From Vreelandella piezotolerans (GTDB taxonomy: Bacteria > Pseudomonadota > Gammaproteobacteria > Pseudomonadales > Halomonadaceae): a stretch of DNA of 64,000 nt. The first letter of the stretch is position 1. Each line of letters begins with the position of its first letter. Positions 1-11,245 of this stretch are shown piece after piece. The stretch lies in contig NZ_CP048602.1 of NCBI RefSeq assembly GCF_012427705.1, forward strand, positions 1 to 64,000, written 5' to 3'. Under the pieces are notes generated by a model. It saw only the letters and a program-made list of their open reading frames with translations. It ran no database searches and was not told where the DNA came from. Made by a program: the position numbers and the translations under genes.

Positions 1-1470
1 GTGTCACTCGCGCTTTGGCAACAGTGCCTGGACTACCTGCAGGACGAACTGAATTCACAGCAGTTCAATACCTGGATACGTCCGCTGCAGGCAGAAGAAG
101 GAGACACCAATGAGCTGCGCTTGTTGGCGCCGAATCGCTTTGTGCGCGACTGGGTGAGTGATAAGTACGCCAAGCGTATTAGTGAATTAATGCGCGAGCT
201 TGCACCCTCCAAGCCCCCTAAGGTCAGTTTGACGGTAGGTAGCCGCCGGACCGCTGCTCCAGCTCCCCAGCCTCGCGATCTGGGTAATCCGGTGTCAGCC
301 GCCCCGGCTCAGCCGACGTCGCCCGCCGTACATACCCCGCCCCGGGGTGATATTGCCGACGAGCGTGAAATCGATCAGCTGCGTGAAGAGAGTGCCTCTC
401 ATCGTCGTGGCAACGAGCGTCAGGTGCAGGTAGAAGGCAGCTTGAAACACAATAGCGGCCTAAACCCTAATTTCACGTTCGATACCTTTGTGGAAGGTAA
501 ATCTAACCAGTTGGCACGTGCGGCGTCTCGCCAAGTGTCTGAAAATCCTGGCGGTGCTTATAATCCACTGTTCTTATACGGTGGCGTGGGCTTGGGTAAA
601 ACCCACTTGATGCATGCCGTAGGCAATGCGTTGGCAGGTCGTCGGGAAAATGCCCGCGTGGTTTATCTTCACTCTGAGCGCTTCGTGGCTGACATGGTGA
701 AGGCGCTGCAGCTCAATGCGATCAACGATTTCAAACGTTTCTACCGCAGTGTCGATGCCCTCCTGATCGATGACATTCAGTTCTTTGCCGGTAAAGAGCG
801 CTCCCAAGAAGAGTTCTTCCATACGTTCAATGCCTTGCTAGAGGGCGGTCAGCAGATGATCTTGACCTCTGATCGCTATCCAAAAGAGATCAGTGGTGTC
901 GAAGAGCGGCTGAAGTCGCGCTTTGGCTGGGGTCTCACCGTCGCCATCGAACCGCCAGAGCTCGAGACGCGCGTGGCGATTCTGATGAAGAAAGCCGATC
1001 AGGCCAAGGTGGACCTGCCCCACGATGCGGCTTTCTTTATCGCCCAAAAGATTCGTTCTAATGTGCGTGAATTGGAAGGTGCGCTTAAGAAAGTCATTGC
1101 TGATTCACATTTCATGGGCAAGACCATCACCCAAGAGTTCATCCGTGAATCGTTGAAAGATCTTTTGGCGCTGCAGGACAAGCAGGTCGGGGTGGATAAT
1201 ATTCAGCGCACGGTGGCTGAATATTACAAAATCAAAGTGGCGGATCTGCTTTCCAAGCGACGCTCGCGCTCGGTGGCGCGCCCCCGGCAGGTGGCGATGG
1301 CACTGGCAAAAGAGCTCACCAATCATAGCTTGCCGGAAATTGGCGATGCGTTTGGTGGCCGTGATCACACCACCGTGCTGCATGCCTGCCGAAAAGTAAA
1401 AGCGCTGCAAGAAGAGAATGCGGATATTCGCGAGGATTACAAAAATCTTCTTCGCCTGCTAACAAGTTAA
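1..1470 (+). CDS. dnaA: Chromosomal replication initiator protein DnaA
   Basis: DnaA is the AAA+ ATPase that binds DnaA boxes and melts oriC. The 489-residue product opens with the family N-terminus ([17 protein letters not shown]), which supports the GTG at base 1 as the true start. A variable linker rich in Pro and Ala follows at about residues 80-140. Next comes the AAA+ core with Walker A GGVGLGKT near residue 194 and Walker [10 protein letters not shown] near 253. The C-terminal domain IV has the DNA-binding signature [15 protein letters not shown] near residue 450. Length is normal for gammaproteobacteria. It heads the dnaA-dnaN-recF-gyrB block. The upstream region, where oriC and DnaA boxes would be expected, lies outside the window. 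Confidence 0.98.
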   Translation: MSLALWQQCLDYLQDELNSQQFNTWIRPLQAEEGDTNELRLLAPNRFVRDWVSDKYAKRISELMRELAPSKPPKVSLTVGSRRTAAPAPQPRDLGNPVSAAPAQPTSPAVHTPPRGDIADEREIDQLREESASHRRGNERQVQVEGSLKHNSGLNPNFTFDTFVEGKSNQLARAASRQVSENPGGAYNPLFLYGGVGLGKTHLMHAVGNALAGRRENARVVYLHSERFVADMVKALQLNAINDFKRFYRSVDALLIDDIQFFAGKERSQEEFFHTFNALLEGGQQMILTSDRYPKEISGVEERLKSRFGWGLTVAIEPPELETRVAILMKKADQAKVDLPHDAAFFIAQKIRSNVRELEGALKKVIADSHFMGKTITQEFIRESLKDLLALQDKQVGVDNIQRTVAEYYKIKVADLLSKRRSRSVARPRQVAMALAKELTNHSLPEIGDAFGGRDHTTVLHACRKVKALQEENADIREDYKNLLRLLTS

Positions 1471-1485
1471 CCTTTTTTCGTTTAC

Positions 1486-1503
1486 GCCTGCCAAGCGGCA
1501 GGC
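1486..1503 (+). terminator. Short hairpin between dnaA and dnaN
   Basis: A perfect 7-bp stem, GCCTGCC / GGCAGGC with an AAGC loop, fills much of the 60-bp dnaA-dnaN gap. Only a weak U tract (CTTTCAG) follows, so it may attenuate or stabilise rather than terminate. dnaN transcription probably reads through from dnaA. Confidence 0.4.
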
Positions 1504-1530
1504 CTTTCAGGATAGAAAACCGGAGTTTCG

Positions 1531-2634
1531 ATGAAATTTACCATTTCCCGAGAGGCGCTGCTTCGCCCGCTGACTCTGGTGGCGGGCGTAGTGGAACGGC
1601 GCCAAACGCTGCCTGTGCTCTCTAACGTCTTGATTCAAGTGGAAGGTGACCAGGTCGCGCTGACCGGCACCGACTTGGAAGTCGAGCTGGTAGGCCGCAC
1701 GGTGGCCAGCCAAGTGGACCAAGCAGGGGCGGCAACCGTACCGGCTAGAAAGCTGATGGATATTTGTAAGTCGCTGCCCGAACAGTCCGACATTCAATTA
1801 GCCGTCGAAGAGGGACGCGCCGTATTACGTAGTGGTCGTTCGCGCTTTACACTTTCTACACTACCTGTGGCAGAGTTTCCTAATATCGAAGATGCCGATG
1901 GAAGTCAGGAGCTTAGCGTTCCCCGTGGCACGCTCAAGCATCTGATCGAATCCACTTCCTTCGCCATGGCTCAGCAGGACGTACGCTATTACCTCAACGG
2001 TATGCTGTTAGAGATTCAGAGCAATCTGCTACGCACGGTCGCTACTGACGGACACCGATTGGCGATGTGCTCGCGTCCTATCGAGGTCGCGGTGAGCCAA
2101 GCCCAAAAACTCATCGTGCCTCGCAAAGGTATCTTGGAGCTGTCCCGTCTTCTGGATGACAGCGACGAGCCGGTTAGCCTGACGCTTGGTTCGACCCATG
2201 TGCGTGCCCACACGGGTGACTTCACGTTTACGTCGAAGCTGATCGACGGCAAGTTTCCGGACTACGAACGCGTGGTGCCGCGTAACGGCGATAAAGTGCT
2301 CATCGCCGAGCGTGCCGAGCTTCGTCAAGTGCTGTCACGTACCGCCATTCTCTCCAACGAAAAGTATCGCGGGGTGCGCCTCTATTTGGAGGAGGGCAAC
2401 CTCAAAGTCATGGCGAACAACCCTGAACAGGAAGAGGCCGAGGAGAATGTCGCCGTCGAATACAATGGCAGCGCCATGGAGGTCGGTTTCAACGTGGGTT
2501 ATCTGGTAGACGTGCTTTCCGTATTGGATGAAGACCGCGTACAGATGACGTTAGCCGACCCCAATAGCAGCGCACTGCTGGAAGAGCCGGGCGGCGGCGA
2601 TGCGCTTTACGTCGTGATGCCGATGCGCTTATAA
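1531..2634 (+). CDS. dnaN: DNA polymerase III beta subunit (sliding clamp)
   Basis: The product is the ring-shaped clamp that tethers DNA polymerase III and other clamp-binding proteins to DNA. It has 367 residues, the standard length for three repeated clamp domains. The N-terminus MKFTISREALLRPLTLVAGVVERRQ and the C-terminal YVVMPMRL, close to the universal clamp C-terminus, are family hallmarks. The start is ATG with CGGAG upstream. It follows dnaA by 60 bp and precedes recF by about 100 bp, the usual gammaproteobacterial arrangement. Confidence 0.98.
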   Translation: MKFTISREALLRPLTLVAGVVERRQTLPVLSNVLIQVEGDQVALTGTDLEVELVGRTVASQVDQAGAATVPARKLMDICKSLPEQSDIQLAVEEGRAVLRSGRSRFTLSTLPVAEFPNIEDADGSQELSVPRGTLKHLIESTSFAMAQQDVRYYLNGMLLEIQSNLLRTVATDGHRLAMCSRPIEVAVSQAQKLIVPRKGILELSRLLDDSDEPVSLTLGSTHVRAHTGDFTFTSKLIDGKFPDYERVVPRNGDKVLIAERAELRQVLSRTAILSNEKYRGVRLYLEEGNLKVMANNPEQEEAEENVAVEYNGSAMEVGFNVGYLVDVLSVLDEDRVQMTLADPNSSALLEEPGGGDALYVVMPMRL

Positions 2635-2653
2635 CGCAAGGAATGGGATGAAG

Positions 2654-2683
2654 AACGGCGCTTCTGGTTGCAGAAGCGCCGTT
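2654..2683 (+). terminator. Strong hairpin between dnaN and recF
   Basis: A perfect 12-bp stem (AACGGCGCTTCT / AGAAGCGCCGTT) with a 6-nt loop stands 19 nt after the dnaN stop and runs into TTTTCGC. It resembles a rho-independent terminator with a short U tract, so it should lower recF expression relative to dnaN. Confidence 0.65.
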
Positions 2684-2736
2684 TTCGCATAGGGCACGTC
2701 TGGCGATTGGAACGGTCTTACAAGGTGCATTGACGG

Positions 2737-3840
2737 ATGAGCGTGACACAACTCACTTTTCAGGGACTGCGCAATTTAGCGCCAGTCACGCTTCATCCCT
2801 CATCGCGCATCAACGTGATCCATGGCGTGAACGGTAGCGGAAAGACTAGCTTGCTAGAGGGGATTCACATCCTCGGCATGGGACGCTCTTTTCGCACGCG
2901 TCAGCTCAAGAATGCTATTCAAATGGACGCCCCTTATATGACGCTATATGGACGTTTAGCGGGGGATCCTGAGGTGACGCTTGGTGTCAGGCGTATGCGT
3001 GCTCAGCGTGAGCTGGAGCTACGTCTGAGGGGAGAGAAAGGCGTAAGGTTAGCCGAGCTCGTCGAAGCCATGCCGCTACAGCTCATCAACCCGGATGCGT
3101 TTCGTTTGCTGGAAGGTTCACCCGCCGGCCGTCGCGAGTTTTTGGATTGGGGAGTGTTTCACGTGAAACACCACTTTCTGGATGCTTGGCGTCGGACCCG
3201 GCGTGCGGTGAAACATCGGAATGCGCTTCTCAGGCGTGGTAGAATAGTGCCCAATGAAATAGCGGTTTGGGAGCAAGAGTTAGCACTCTGGGGCGAACAA
3301 ATGGATGCGCTTCGCCAAGCATGGTTTAACGAATTTCTTCCCGTATTCAATGAGACCCTGAAGACACTATTGCCGCTACCGGGTTTAACGTTGCGCTATG
3401 CGCGCGGTTGGGATAGACAGCGCTCGTTGGCAGAAGTGCTGCACGATAGCCGTAACACGGACCAGCAGATGGGCTTTACCCAGCAAGGCCCTCAGCGTGC
3501 GGATTTGCGCATCCGGCTGAATAAACAGCCTGCCATTGAGGTGCTTTCCAGAGGCCAGCAGAAGCTCGTGGTGAGTGCATTGAAGCTTGCTCAAGGTAGG
3601 CTTCTGGAAAGTACCGCACAGCGGCACTGTATCTATTTGATTGACGATTTACCGGCAGAGCTAGATGAGCATAACCGCCGCCAGTTCTGCACGTTACTCG
3701 AAGAGATGCAGTGCCAAGCATTTATTACCAGCGTCGAACCCACCGCGCTGAGCGACGTCTGGCAGCCTTCTACAGCCGTGGAGTTGTTTCACGTGAAACA
3801 CTCCACGCAAGGGCTTAGCCAATGTCAGCCAGATGGGTAG
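2737..3840 (+). CDS. recF: DNA replication and repair protein RecF
   Basis: RecF is an SMC-like ATPase that, with RecO and RecR, loads RecA at single-strand gaps. The 367-residue product has Walker A GVNGSGKTS near residue 30, the ABC signature region LSRGQQKLVVSALKLAQGR near residue 270, and Walker B IYLIDDLPAELD near 305. The start ATG lacks a strong Shine-Dalgarno sequence, consistent with low expression. Two perfect parS sites lie inside the gene. Both are read in the same frame as Phe-His-Val-Lys-His, once in the conserved DWGVFHVKH segment and once in the C-terminal tail, so the gene doubles as a chromosome-partition landmark. Confidence 0.97.
   Translation: MSVTQLTFQGLRNLAPVTLHPSSRINVIHGVNGSGKTSLLEGIHILGMGRSFRTRQLKNAIQMDAPYMTLYGRLAGDPEVTLGVRRMRAQRELELRLRGEKGVRLAELVEAMPLQLINPDAFRLLEGSPAGRREFLDWGVFHVKHHFLDAWRRTRRAVKHRNALLRRGRIVPNEIAVWEQELALWGEQMDALRQAWFNEFLPVFNETLKTLLPLPGLTLRYARGWDRQRSLAEVLHDSRNTDQQMGFTQQGPQRADLRIRLNKQPAIEVLSRGQQKLVVSALKLAQGRLLESTAQRHCIYLIDDLPAELDEHNRRQFCTLLEEMQCQAFITSVEPTALSDVWQPSTAVELFHVKHSTQGLSQCQPDG
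3155..3170. promoter_or_regulatory. parS: parS partition site 1 (inside recF)
   Basis: Perfect 16-bp palindrome TGTTTCACGTGAAACA, matching the ParB-binding parS consensus known from Bacillus and Pseudomonas. The flanks extend the palindrome by one base (G...C). It lies in the recF coding region. parA and parB are not in this window; ParB binding is inferred from the exact match and the origin-proximal position. Confidence 0.93.
3785..3800. promoter_or_regulatory. parS: parS partition site 2 (3' end of recF)
   Basis: Second exact copy of TGTTTCACGTGAAACA, 630 bp from the first and in the codons for the RecF C-terminal tail. It is read in frame as LFHVKHS. Confidence 0.93.
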
Positions 3841-6300
<2,460 letters not shown>

Positions 6301-6315
6301 GTGGCTTCTTCACTG

Positions 6316-6331
6316 TGTTTCACGTGAAACA
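6316..6331. promoter_or_regulatory. parS: parS partition site 3 (downstream of gyrB)
   Basis: Exact TGTTTCACGTGAAACA in the short convergent gap between gyrB and gmhB, just upstream of the shared terminator. Here the sequence is non-coding, so conservation cannot be due to protein constraint. Confidence 0.94.
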
Positions 6332-6344
6332 TTGAAAAGCAAAA

Positions 6345-6367
6345 ACCGCAGGCAAAGTGCCTGCGGT
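6345..6367. terminator. Bidirectional terminator between gyrB and gmhB
   Basis: A perfect 10-bp stem ACCGCAGGCA / TGCCTGCGGT with an AAG loop, flanked by an A run on the left and a T run on the right. It can terminate gyrB on the plus strand and gmhB on the minus strand. Confidence 0.88.
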
Positions 6368-6414
6368 TTTTTTATGGGTAGTATCAAGGCCAGCGTGAAA
6401 ACCGTATCGAAAGA

Positions 6415-6975
6415 TTAATCCAAGGCCTCTGCTAATAAGTCGTCAACAAATGCAGCCAAGTCAGCGTAGACCAAGGCGTGCTCCAGCCCGTTCCCATTTG
6501 CGAGGGTCTTTTCGCCTTTACCTGTCTTCACGAGAACGCTACGGCAGCCCATCACTTCACCCGCTTGCAGGTCGCGAAGGCTGTCACCCACCATCCAACT
6601 GCCTGTCAGGCTGGGAAGCGTCAGCTTGTCACGTATGTCGGTCAACAGCCCGGGCAGTGGTTTACGGCAGCCGCACTGATCATCTGGCCCATGAGGGCAG
6701 TAAGCGATATGCGCTATATGACCACCTTCCGCCTGCACCAGAGTATGCAAACGCTCGTGCATGGCACTGAGCGTGGCGTCATCGTAGTAACCACGAGCGA
6801 TGCCGGATTGATTGGTGGCCACTGCCACGGTAAAGCCTGCCTGGGTTAACCGCGCAATCGCGCGAATGGCAGACGGGTAGGGGATCCACTCGTCCAAAGA
6901 TTTGATATAGGCATCCGAGTCGTGATTAATCACGCCATCGCGGTCCAGTATCACGAGTTGCTGAGCGGTGATCAT
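6415..6975 (-). CDS. gmhB: D-glycero-beta-D-manno-heptose 1,7-bisphosphate 7-phosphatase
   Basis: GmhB removes the 7-phosphate from heptose bisphosphate in the ADP-heptose pathway that supplies the LPS inner core. The 186-residue HAD enzyme has the nucleophile motif DRDGVIN at residues 11-17, the second motif ATNQSGIARGYY near 54, a Cys/His zinc-binding loop (CPHGPDDQCGCRKP) near 93, and GDSLRDLQAG near 131. The start ATG has GAAGGGAG upstream. Pathway partners hldD and hldE are in the LPS cluster further right; gmhA is not in the window. It lies downstream of glyS on the same strand, but a terminator and a parS site intervene, so it probably has its own promoter. Confidence 0.95.
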   Translation of the reverse strand: MITAQQLVILDRDGVINHDSDAYIKSLDEWIPYPSAIRAIARLTQAGFTVAVATNQSGIARGYYDDATLSAMHERLHTLVQAEGGHIAHIAYCPHGPDDQCGCRKPLPGLLTDIRDKLTLPSLTGSWMVGDSLRDLQAGEVMGCRSVLVKTGKGEKTLANGNGLEHALVYADLAAFVDDLLAEALD

Positions 6976-7035
6976 AAGGCTCCCTTCAAGAAAACGTCTC
7001 TGCTTAGCGTAAGCGCTGACGAGGCAATGAACGAG

Positions 7036-7051
7036 TGTTTCACGTGAAACA
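7036..7051. promoter_or_regulatory. parS: parS partition site 4 (gmhB-glyS gap)
   Basis: Exact TGTTTCACGTGAAACA, extended by further matching flanks (GAG...CTC), in the 166-bp gap upstream of gmhB. It is the fourth of four sites spaced within 3.9 kb. Confidence 0.94.
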
Positions 7052-7069
7052 CTCCATTACTCAATAGAA

Positions 7070-7094
7070 AGCCCGGCTTGTCAAAAGCCGGGCT
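7070..7094 (-). terminator. Terminator after glyS
   Basis: A perfect 10-bp stem AGCCCGGCTT / AAGCCGGGCT with a 5-nt loop. Read on the minus strand it is followed by a U-rich TTTCTATTG, so it fits as the end of the glyQ-glyS transcript. Confidence 0.8.
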
Positions 7095-7141
7095 GTCGGT
7101 TGTGCCTCTAGAGCAGTCGATGCGCTCAATCCTTCACCGTC

Positions 7142-9208
7142 TTACTGGGGTAGCTGAGAGATATCGGCTACTTCCAGGAACAGCGCTTGCAGGCTGGCCA
7201 GCAAGGCAAGGCGGTTACGGCGAATGGCATCGTCGTCCGCCATGACCATGACTTGATCGAAGAATGCATCGACCGGCTCGCGGAGGGTGGCGAGCGCGTC
7301 CAGTGCCTGCTGGTAATTGCCTGCGGCAAACAGCGGCGACACCTGCTGTTGGCTGGCCGTGACCGCTTCGAAAAGCGATTTTTCCGCCGCTTCTTGAAGT
7401 AGCGAGGCGTCGACCTGGGTGCTGCCGTCGTGCTCCTGCTTGCTCAAGATATTGGAAACACGCTTGTTGGCAGCGGCCAATGCCGCGGCTTCTTCACGCT
7501 GGGCGAAGGCTTTCACGGCACGTAAGCGGCGCGCAAAATCCAGCGGTTTGGTCACCGGGCGAGCACGAACGGCGAGATACATCTCAGCAGAGATACCCTC
7601 CTCCTGGCCCCAGGCGCGGAAGCGGTCGAGCATATAGGTCAACACGTCTTCTACGAGGCCCTCGGCTTTCGGGAGATTCTGGTGCTGGTCAGCAGTGATC
7701 TGCAGCAGCTCGCGCAGGTCGAGGTTCAACTCGCCTTTGACCAGGATGTTCAATACGCCAATGGACGCGCGGCGCAGGGCGAAGGGGTCCTTGGCGCCGG
7801 TGGGGCGTTGACCAATACCGAAAATGCCTACCAGCGTATCCAGGCGGTCGGCCAGAGCCAGCGCTTGGCCGGTCAAACTGTGCGGAATCGCGTCGCTGGC
7901 AAAGCGAGGTAGATACTGCTCCTCCAGCGCCTGGGCAACCTCCGCCGGTTCGCCATCCTGCTCGGCGTAGTAGCGGCCCATAATGCCCTGCAGCTCGGGG
8001 AATTCGAGCACCATTTCGGTAACGAGATCACATTTGGCCAGGGCCACAGCGCGTTGCGCATGAGCCACGTCACCCTGGATGCGCTCAGCGATGAAAGTGG
8101 CGATGGCCGTGCTGCGGCGGGCCTTGTCCGCCAACGTGCCCAACTGCTGCTGGAAGACTACGCTTTCCAGTTGCGGTATGCGTGAGCCCAGCGTTTGCTT
8201 CCGGTCGGTATCGTAGAAGAAGGCGGCATCCGCCAAGCGCGGACGAATGACCTTTTCATTACCGGAGATCACCTGGTCGGGATCCTGGCTCTCGATGTTC
8301 GAGATGGTGATGAACAGCGGCTTCAACTTGCCCTGATCATCCAGCAGGTGGAAGTATTTTTGATTGGCCTTCATCGAGGAAATCAGGCACTCGGCAGGTA
8401 CTTCCAGGAAGCGCTCGTCGAAGCTGCCGGTGAGCGCCACGGGCCACTCCACCAAACCGCTCACCTCGACCAGCAGGTCTTCATCGATGACGGCGTTGGC
8501 TTCCTGAACCTCGGCCTCGGCGAGCACCTGCTCACGAATACGCTCGCGGCGCTGCTGGCGGTCGGCCAGAACGTAGGCATTCTCGAGTGCCGCTAGATAG
8601 TCATCGGCGTGCTCGAGCTGGATGGCATCCGGCGCGTGGAAACGGTGGCCGTAGGTGGTACGGCTGGCTTCCAGCCCCAGCGCTTCTGCTGCAATGACGT
8701 CTTTGCCATACAGGGCCACGAGCCAGTGCACGGGGCGCGAGAACTCGACGCGGGACGCGCCCCAGCGCATATTCTTGGGCACTGGAAGCGAGTGTAGCGT
8801 CTTGCGCACCATCTCCGGTAGCAGCGCTTGAACGCTGTCACCTTGCTGCTGCTCGCGGTAGCCAAGCCAGGTGCCTTTATCGGTGTCCAGATGGATCAGA
8901 TCCTCCACGCTGACACCGCAGGAGCGAGCAAAGCCTTCCGCCGCCTTTGTGGGGACGCCGTCTTTGAAAGCGGCGGCCAGCGCGGGTCCGCGACGCTCTA
9001 CTTCGCGATCCGGCTGTTTGTCGGCGAGTCCGGTAACCTTCACGGCTAGGCGCCGCGGGGTGGCGTAGGCGGTCACCGCCTCGAAGGGAATCTCGGCGTC
9101 CTGTAAGCCTTTTTCGATACCCGAGGCAAAGGCGTCTGAGAGCGTGTCTAGCGCGGTCGGCGGAAGCTCTTCTGCGCCAAGTTCTAATAAAAGCGTATCA
9201 ACGGCCAT
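7142..9208 (-). CDS. glyS: Glycine--tRNA ligase beta subunit
   Basis: This is the beta subunit of the alpha2beta2 bacterial glycyl-tRNA synthetase, which recognises tRNA-Gly and charges it together with GlyQ. The 688-residue length is normal. The N-terminus (TLLLELGAEELPP) and the stretch SMKANQKYFHLLD are characteristic of the family. The C-terminal region carries the anticodon-binding-like domain. The start ATG directly abuts the glyQ stop (glyQ stop codon and glyS start share one base), so the two subunits are translationally coupled. Confidence 0.97.
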   Translation of the reverse strand: MAVDTLLLELGAEELPPTALDTLSDAFASGIEKGLQDAEIPFEAVTAYATPRRLAVKVTGLADKQPDREVERRGPALAAAFKDGVPTKAAEGFARSCGVSVEDLIHLDTDKGTWLGYREQQQGDSVQALLPEMVRKTLHSLPVPKNMRWGASRVEFSRPVHWLVALYGKDVIAAEALGLEASRTTYGHRFHAPDAIQLEHADDYLAALENAYVLADRQQRRERIREQVLAEAEVQEANAVIDEDLLVEVSGLVEWPVALTGSFDERFLEVPAECLISSMKANQKYFHLLDDQGKLKPLFITISNIESQDPDQVISGNEKVIRPRLADAAFFYDTDRKQTLGSRIPQLESVVFQQQLGTLADKARRSTAIATFIAERIQGDVAHAQRAVALAKCDLVTEMVLEFPELQGIMGRYYAEQDGEPAEVAQALEEQYLPRFASDAIPHSLTGQALALADRLDTLVGIFGIGQRPTGAKDPFALRRASIGVLNILVKGELNLDLRELLQITADQHQNLPKAEGLVEDVLTYMLDRFRAWGQEEGISAEMYLAVRARPVTKPLDFARRLRAVKAFAQREEAAALAAANKRVSNILSKQEHDGSTQVDASLLQEAAEKSLFEAVTASQQQVSPLFAAGNYQQALDALATLREPVDAFFDQVMVMADDDAIRRNRLALLASLQALFLEVADISQLPQ

Positions 9209-10179
9209 TATGCGTCTCCCTGCTCGGCGAGCTCATCTTGTAACAGTTCACGGCGCAATTCCTCCGAGGCCATGGGGAATCCTGCTGCTTTACGAGACTC
9301 GAAGTAGGCAGTGGCAACATCACGCGCCATGGTGCGCACGCGTAAAATGAAGCGCTGACGCTCGGTCACGGAAATGGCGTGGCGCGCATCCAGCAGGTTG
9401 AAGGTATGCGACGCTTTGAGCACCTGCTCGTAGGCGGGCAGCGGGAGGCTCGCGGCCAGCAGCTTGCTGCACTCTTTTTCCTGATGGTCGAAGGCAGCAA
9501 AGAGCTGGTCGACGTCGGCGTGCTCGAAGTTATACGCCGACTGCTCGCGCTCGTTTTGCAGGTAGACATCGCCGTAGCTGACTTTGCTGCCGTCCGGCGC
9601 GATGGCCCATACCAGGTCGTAAACGCTCTCCACGTTTTGCAGGTACATGGCGATACGCTCGAGTCCGTAGGTCAACTCGCCGGTGACGGGGTAGCACTCG
9701 ATACCGCCCGCCTGCTGGAAGTAGGTGAACTGGGTTACTTCCATGCCGTTGAGCCATACTTCCCAGCCCAATCCCCAAGCGCCGAGCGTCGGGGATTCCC
9801 AGTTATCTTCTACGAAGCGCACGTCGTGAATCAGCGGATCAAGTCCTAAACGCTTCAGCGAACCCAGATACAGATCCTGCAAGTTGCTGGGCGAAGGCTT
9901 CATTACCACCTGAAACTGGTAGTAGTGCTGCAGGCGATTGGGGTTCTCGCCATAGCGGCCGTCGGTTGGGCGGCGGGAAGGCTGAACGTAGGCAGCATTC
10001 CAGGTTTCTGGACCAATCGCCCGCAGGAACGTGGCGGGGTGGAAGGTGCCCGCGCCGACTTCCATATCGAGGGGCTGAAGGATGACGCAGCCCTGTTCTG
10101 CCCAATACTGTTGCAGAGCAAGGATCAAGCCTTGAAAGGTCGACACATCGGGTGTCGATTGGTTTGTCGAAACACTCAT
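9208..10179 (-). CDS. glyQ: Glycine--tRNA ligase alpha subunit
   Basis: This catalytic alpha subunit carries the class II aminoacylation site. From the ATG at 10179 the product has 323 residues ([19 protein letters not shown]...), with the family segments [20 protein letters not shown] near residue 32 and [19 protein letters not shown] near 70. An upstream in-frame ATG at 10209 is possible but sits close to a candidate -10 element, so the shorter start is preferred. Divergent from hldD and in an operon with glyS. Confidence 0.96.
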   Translation of the reverse strand: MSVSTNQSTPDVSTFQGLILALQQYWAEQGCVILQPLDMEVGAGTFHPATFLRAIGPETWNAAYVQPSRRPTDGRYGENPNRLQHYYQFQVVMKPSPSNLQDLYLGSLKRLGLDPLIHDVRFVEDNWESPTLGAWGLGWEVWLNGMEVTQFTYFQQAGGIECYPVTGELTYGLERIAMYLQNVESVYDLVWAIAPDGSKVSYGDVYLQNEREQSAYNFEHADVDQLFAAFDHQEKECSKLLAASLPLPAYEQVLKASHTFNLLDARHAISVTERQRFILRVRTMARDVATAYFESRKAAGFPMASEELRRELLQDELAEQGDA

Positions 10180-10288
10180 CGCGGAAAGCACCGTTGGCCA
10201 TGAATTCATAAGCCGTCAAGTATACAATCACAGGCAGATGGGTTATAGGCACGTTAGCCAAAGAGCCGCTTTTGGTAAGGAGAACGAG

Positions 10289-11245
10289 ATGATCGTGGTA
10301 ACAGGCGGGGCCGGGTTCATCGGCGCCAATATTGTCAAAGCGCTAAATGCTCGCGGCCGTGACGATGTGATGGTGGTCGACGACCTGCGCGATGGCACCA
10401 AATTCGTCAATTTGGCGGACTGCACGCTGGCTGACTACTTGGATAAAGACGATTTCATCGCCCGCGTGAAAGCCGCGCTACGTGGTGAAACGGTGGACTT
10501 GCCCACCATCGATGCGATTTTCCATGAAGGGGCCTGTTCGGACACCACCGAGTGGGACGGGCACTATATGATGGAGAATAACTTCGAGTACTCCAAAGTG
10601 CTGCTCAACTACTGTGAAAAACTGGGCATCCCTTTTCTGTACGCATCGTCGGCGGCGACCTACGGTGGCAGCGAGGTGTTCAAGGAAGCGCCGGAGCATG
10701 AGAAGCCGCTCAACGTCTACGGCTACTCCAAGCTACTGTTCGATCAGCACGTTCGCTCGCGCTGGAACGAGTTGACGACTCAAGTGGTAGGTTTCCGCTA
10801 CTTCAACGTTTACGGGCCGCGAGAGCAGCACAAAGGCAAGATGGCCAGCGTTGCCTATCACAACCATCTGCAGATCCGTAACGGCGAAACGCTGAAGCTG
10901 TTCGGTGCTTACGGTGGCTATGAGGCGGGCATGCAGAGCCGCGACTTCGTCTACGTGGGCGATGTGGTCGATGTGAATCTCTGGTTTTTGGATAACCCTC
11001 ACGCATCAGGCATCTTCAATTTGGGCACCGGGCGTGCCGAGCCGTTCAAGGCGATTGGCGAAGCGGTCATCGATTTTTACGGTCAGGGCGAGATCGATTA
11101 CATTCCCTTCCCCCAAGAGTTGAAAGGGCGCTACCAAAGCTACACGCGTGCTGATATTAGCCAACTGCGTGCGGCAGGTTGTGACGTGGAATTCAAAACC
11201 GTCGCCCAGGGCGTCAAGGCGTACTTGGAGTGGTTGAATGGCTAA
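10289..11245 (+). CDS. hldD: ADP-L-glycero-D-manno-heptose 6-epimerase
   Basis: HldD converts ADP-D-glycero-D-manno-heptose to the L-glycero form used for the LPS core. It has 318 residues starting at the ATG preceded by AAGGAG. The NAD(P)-binding glycine motif [11 protein letters not shown] is at residues 6-16, the short-chain dehydrogenase Ser and YxxxK are in [10 protein letters not shown] and YGYSKLLFD, and the family stretch [14 protein letters not shown] is near residue 215. It overlaps waaF by 8 bp, indicating a coupled operon. Confidence 0.97.
   Translation: MIVVTGGAGFIGANIVKALNARGRDDVMVVDDLRDGTKFVNLADCTLADYLDKDDFIARVKAALRGETVDLPTIDAIFHEGACSDTTEWDGHYMMENNFEYSKVLLNYCEKLGIPFLYASSAATYGGSEVFKEAPEHEKPLNVYGYSKLLFDQHVRSRWNELTTQVVGFRYFNVYGPREQHKGKMASVAYHNHLQIRNGETLKLFGAYGGYEAGMQSRDFVYVGDVVDVNLWFLDNPHASGIFNLGTGRAEPFKAIGEAVIDFYGQGEIDYIPFPQELKGRYQSYTRADISQLRAAGCDVEFKTVAQGVKAYLEWLNG

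Noticed and set aside
1471..1530. Possible oriC between dnaA and dnaN
   Set aside because: The gap is only 60 bp with no DnaA-box cluster or A/T-rich unwinding element. The origin probably lies upstream of base 1.
8195..8596. 133-codon open frame antisense to glyS
   Set aside because: No motif, no ribosome site; glyS is complete across it.
10190..10240. Symmetrical promoter around GTATAC between glyQ and hldD
   Set aside because: A -10-like TATAC is present on both strands but no convincing -35 element is at proper spacing.
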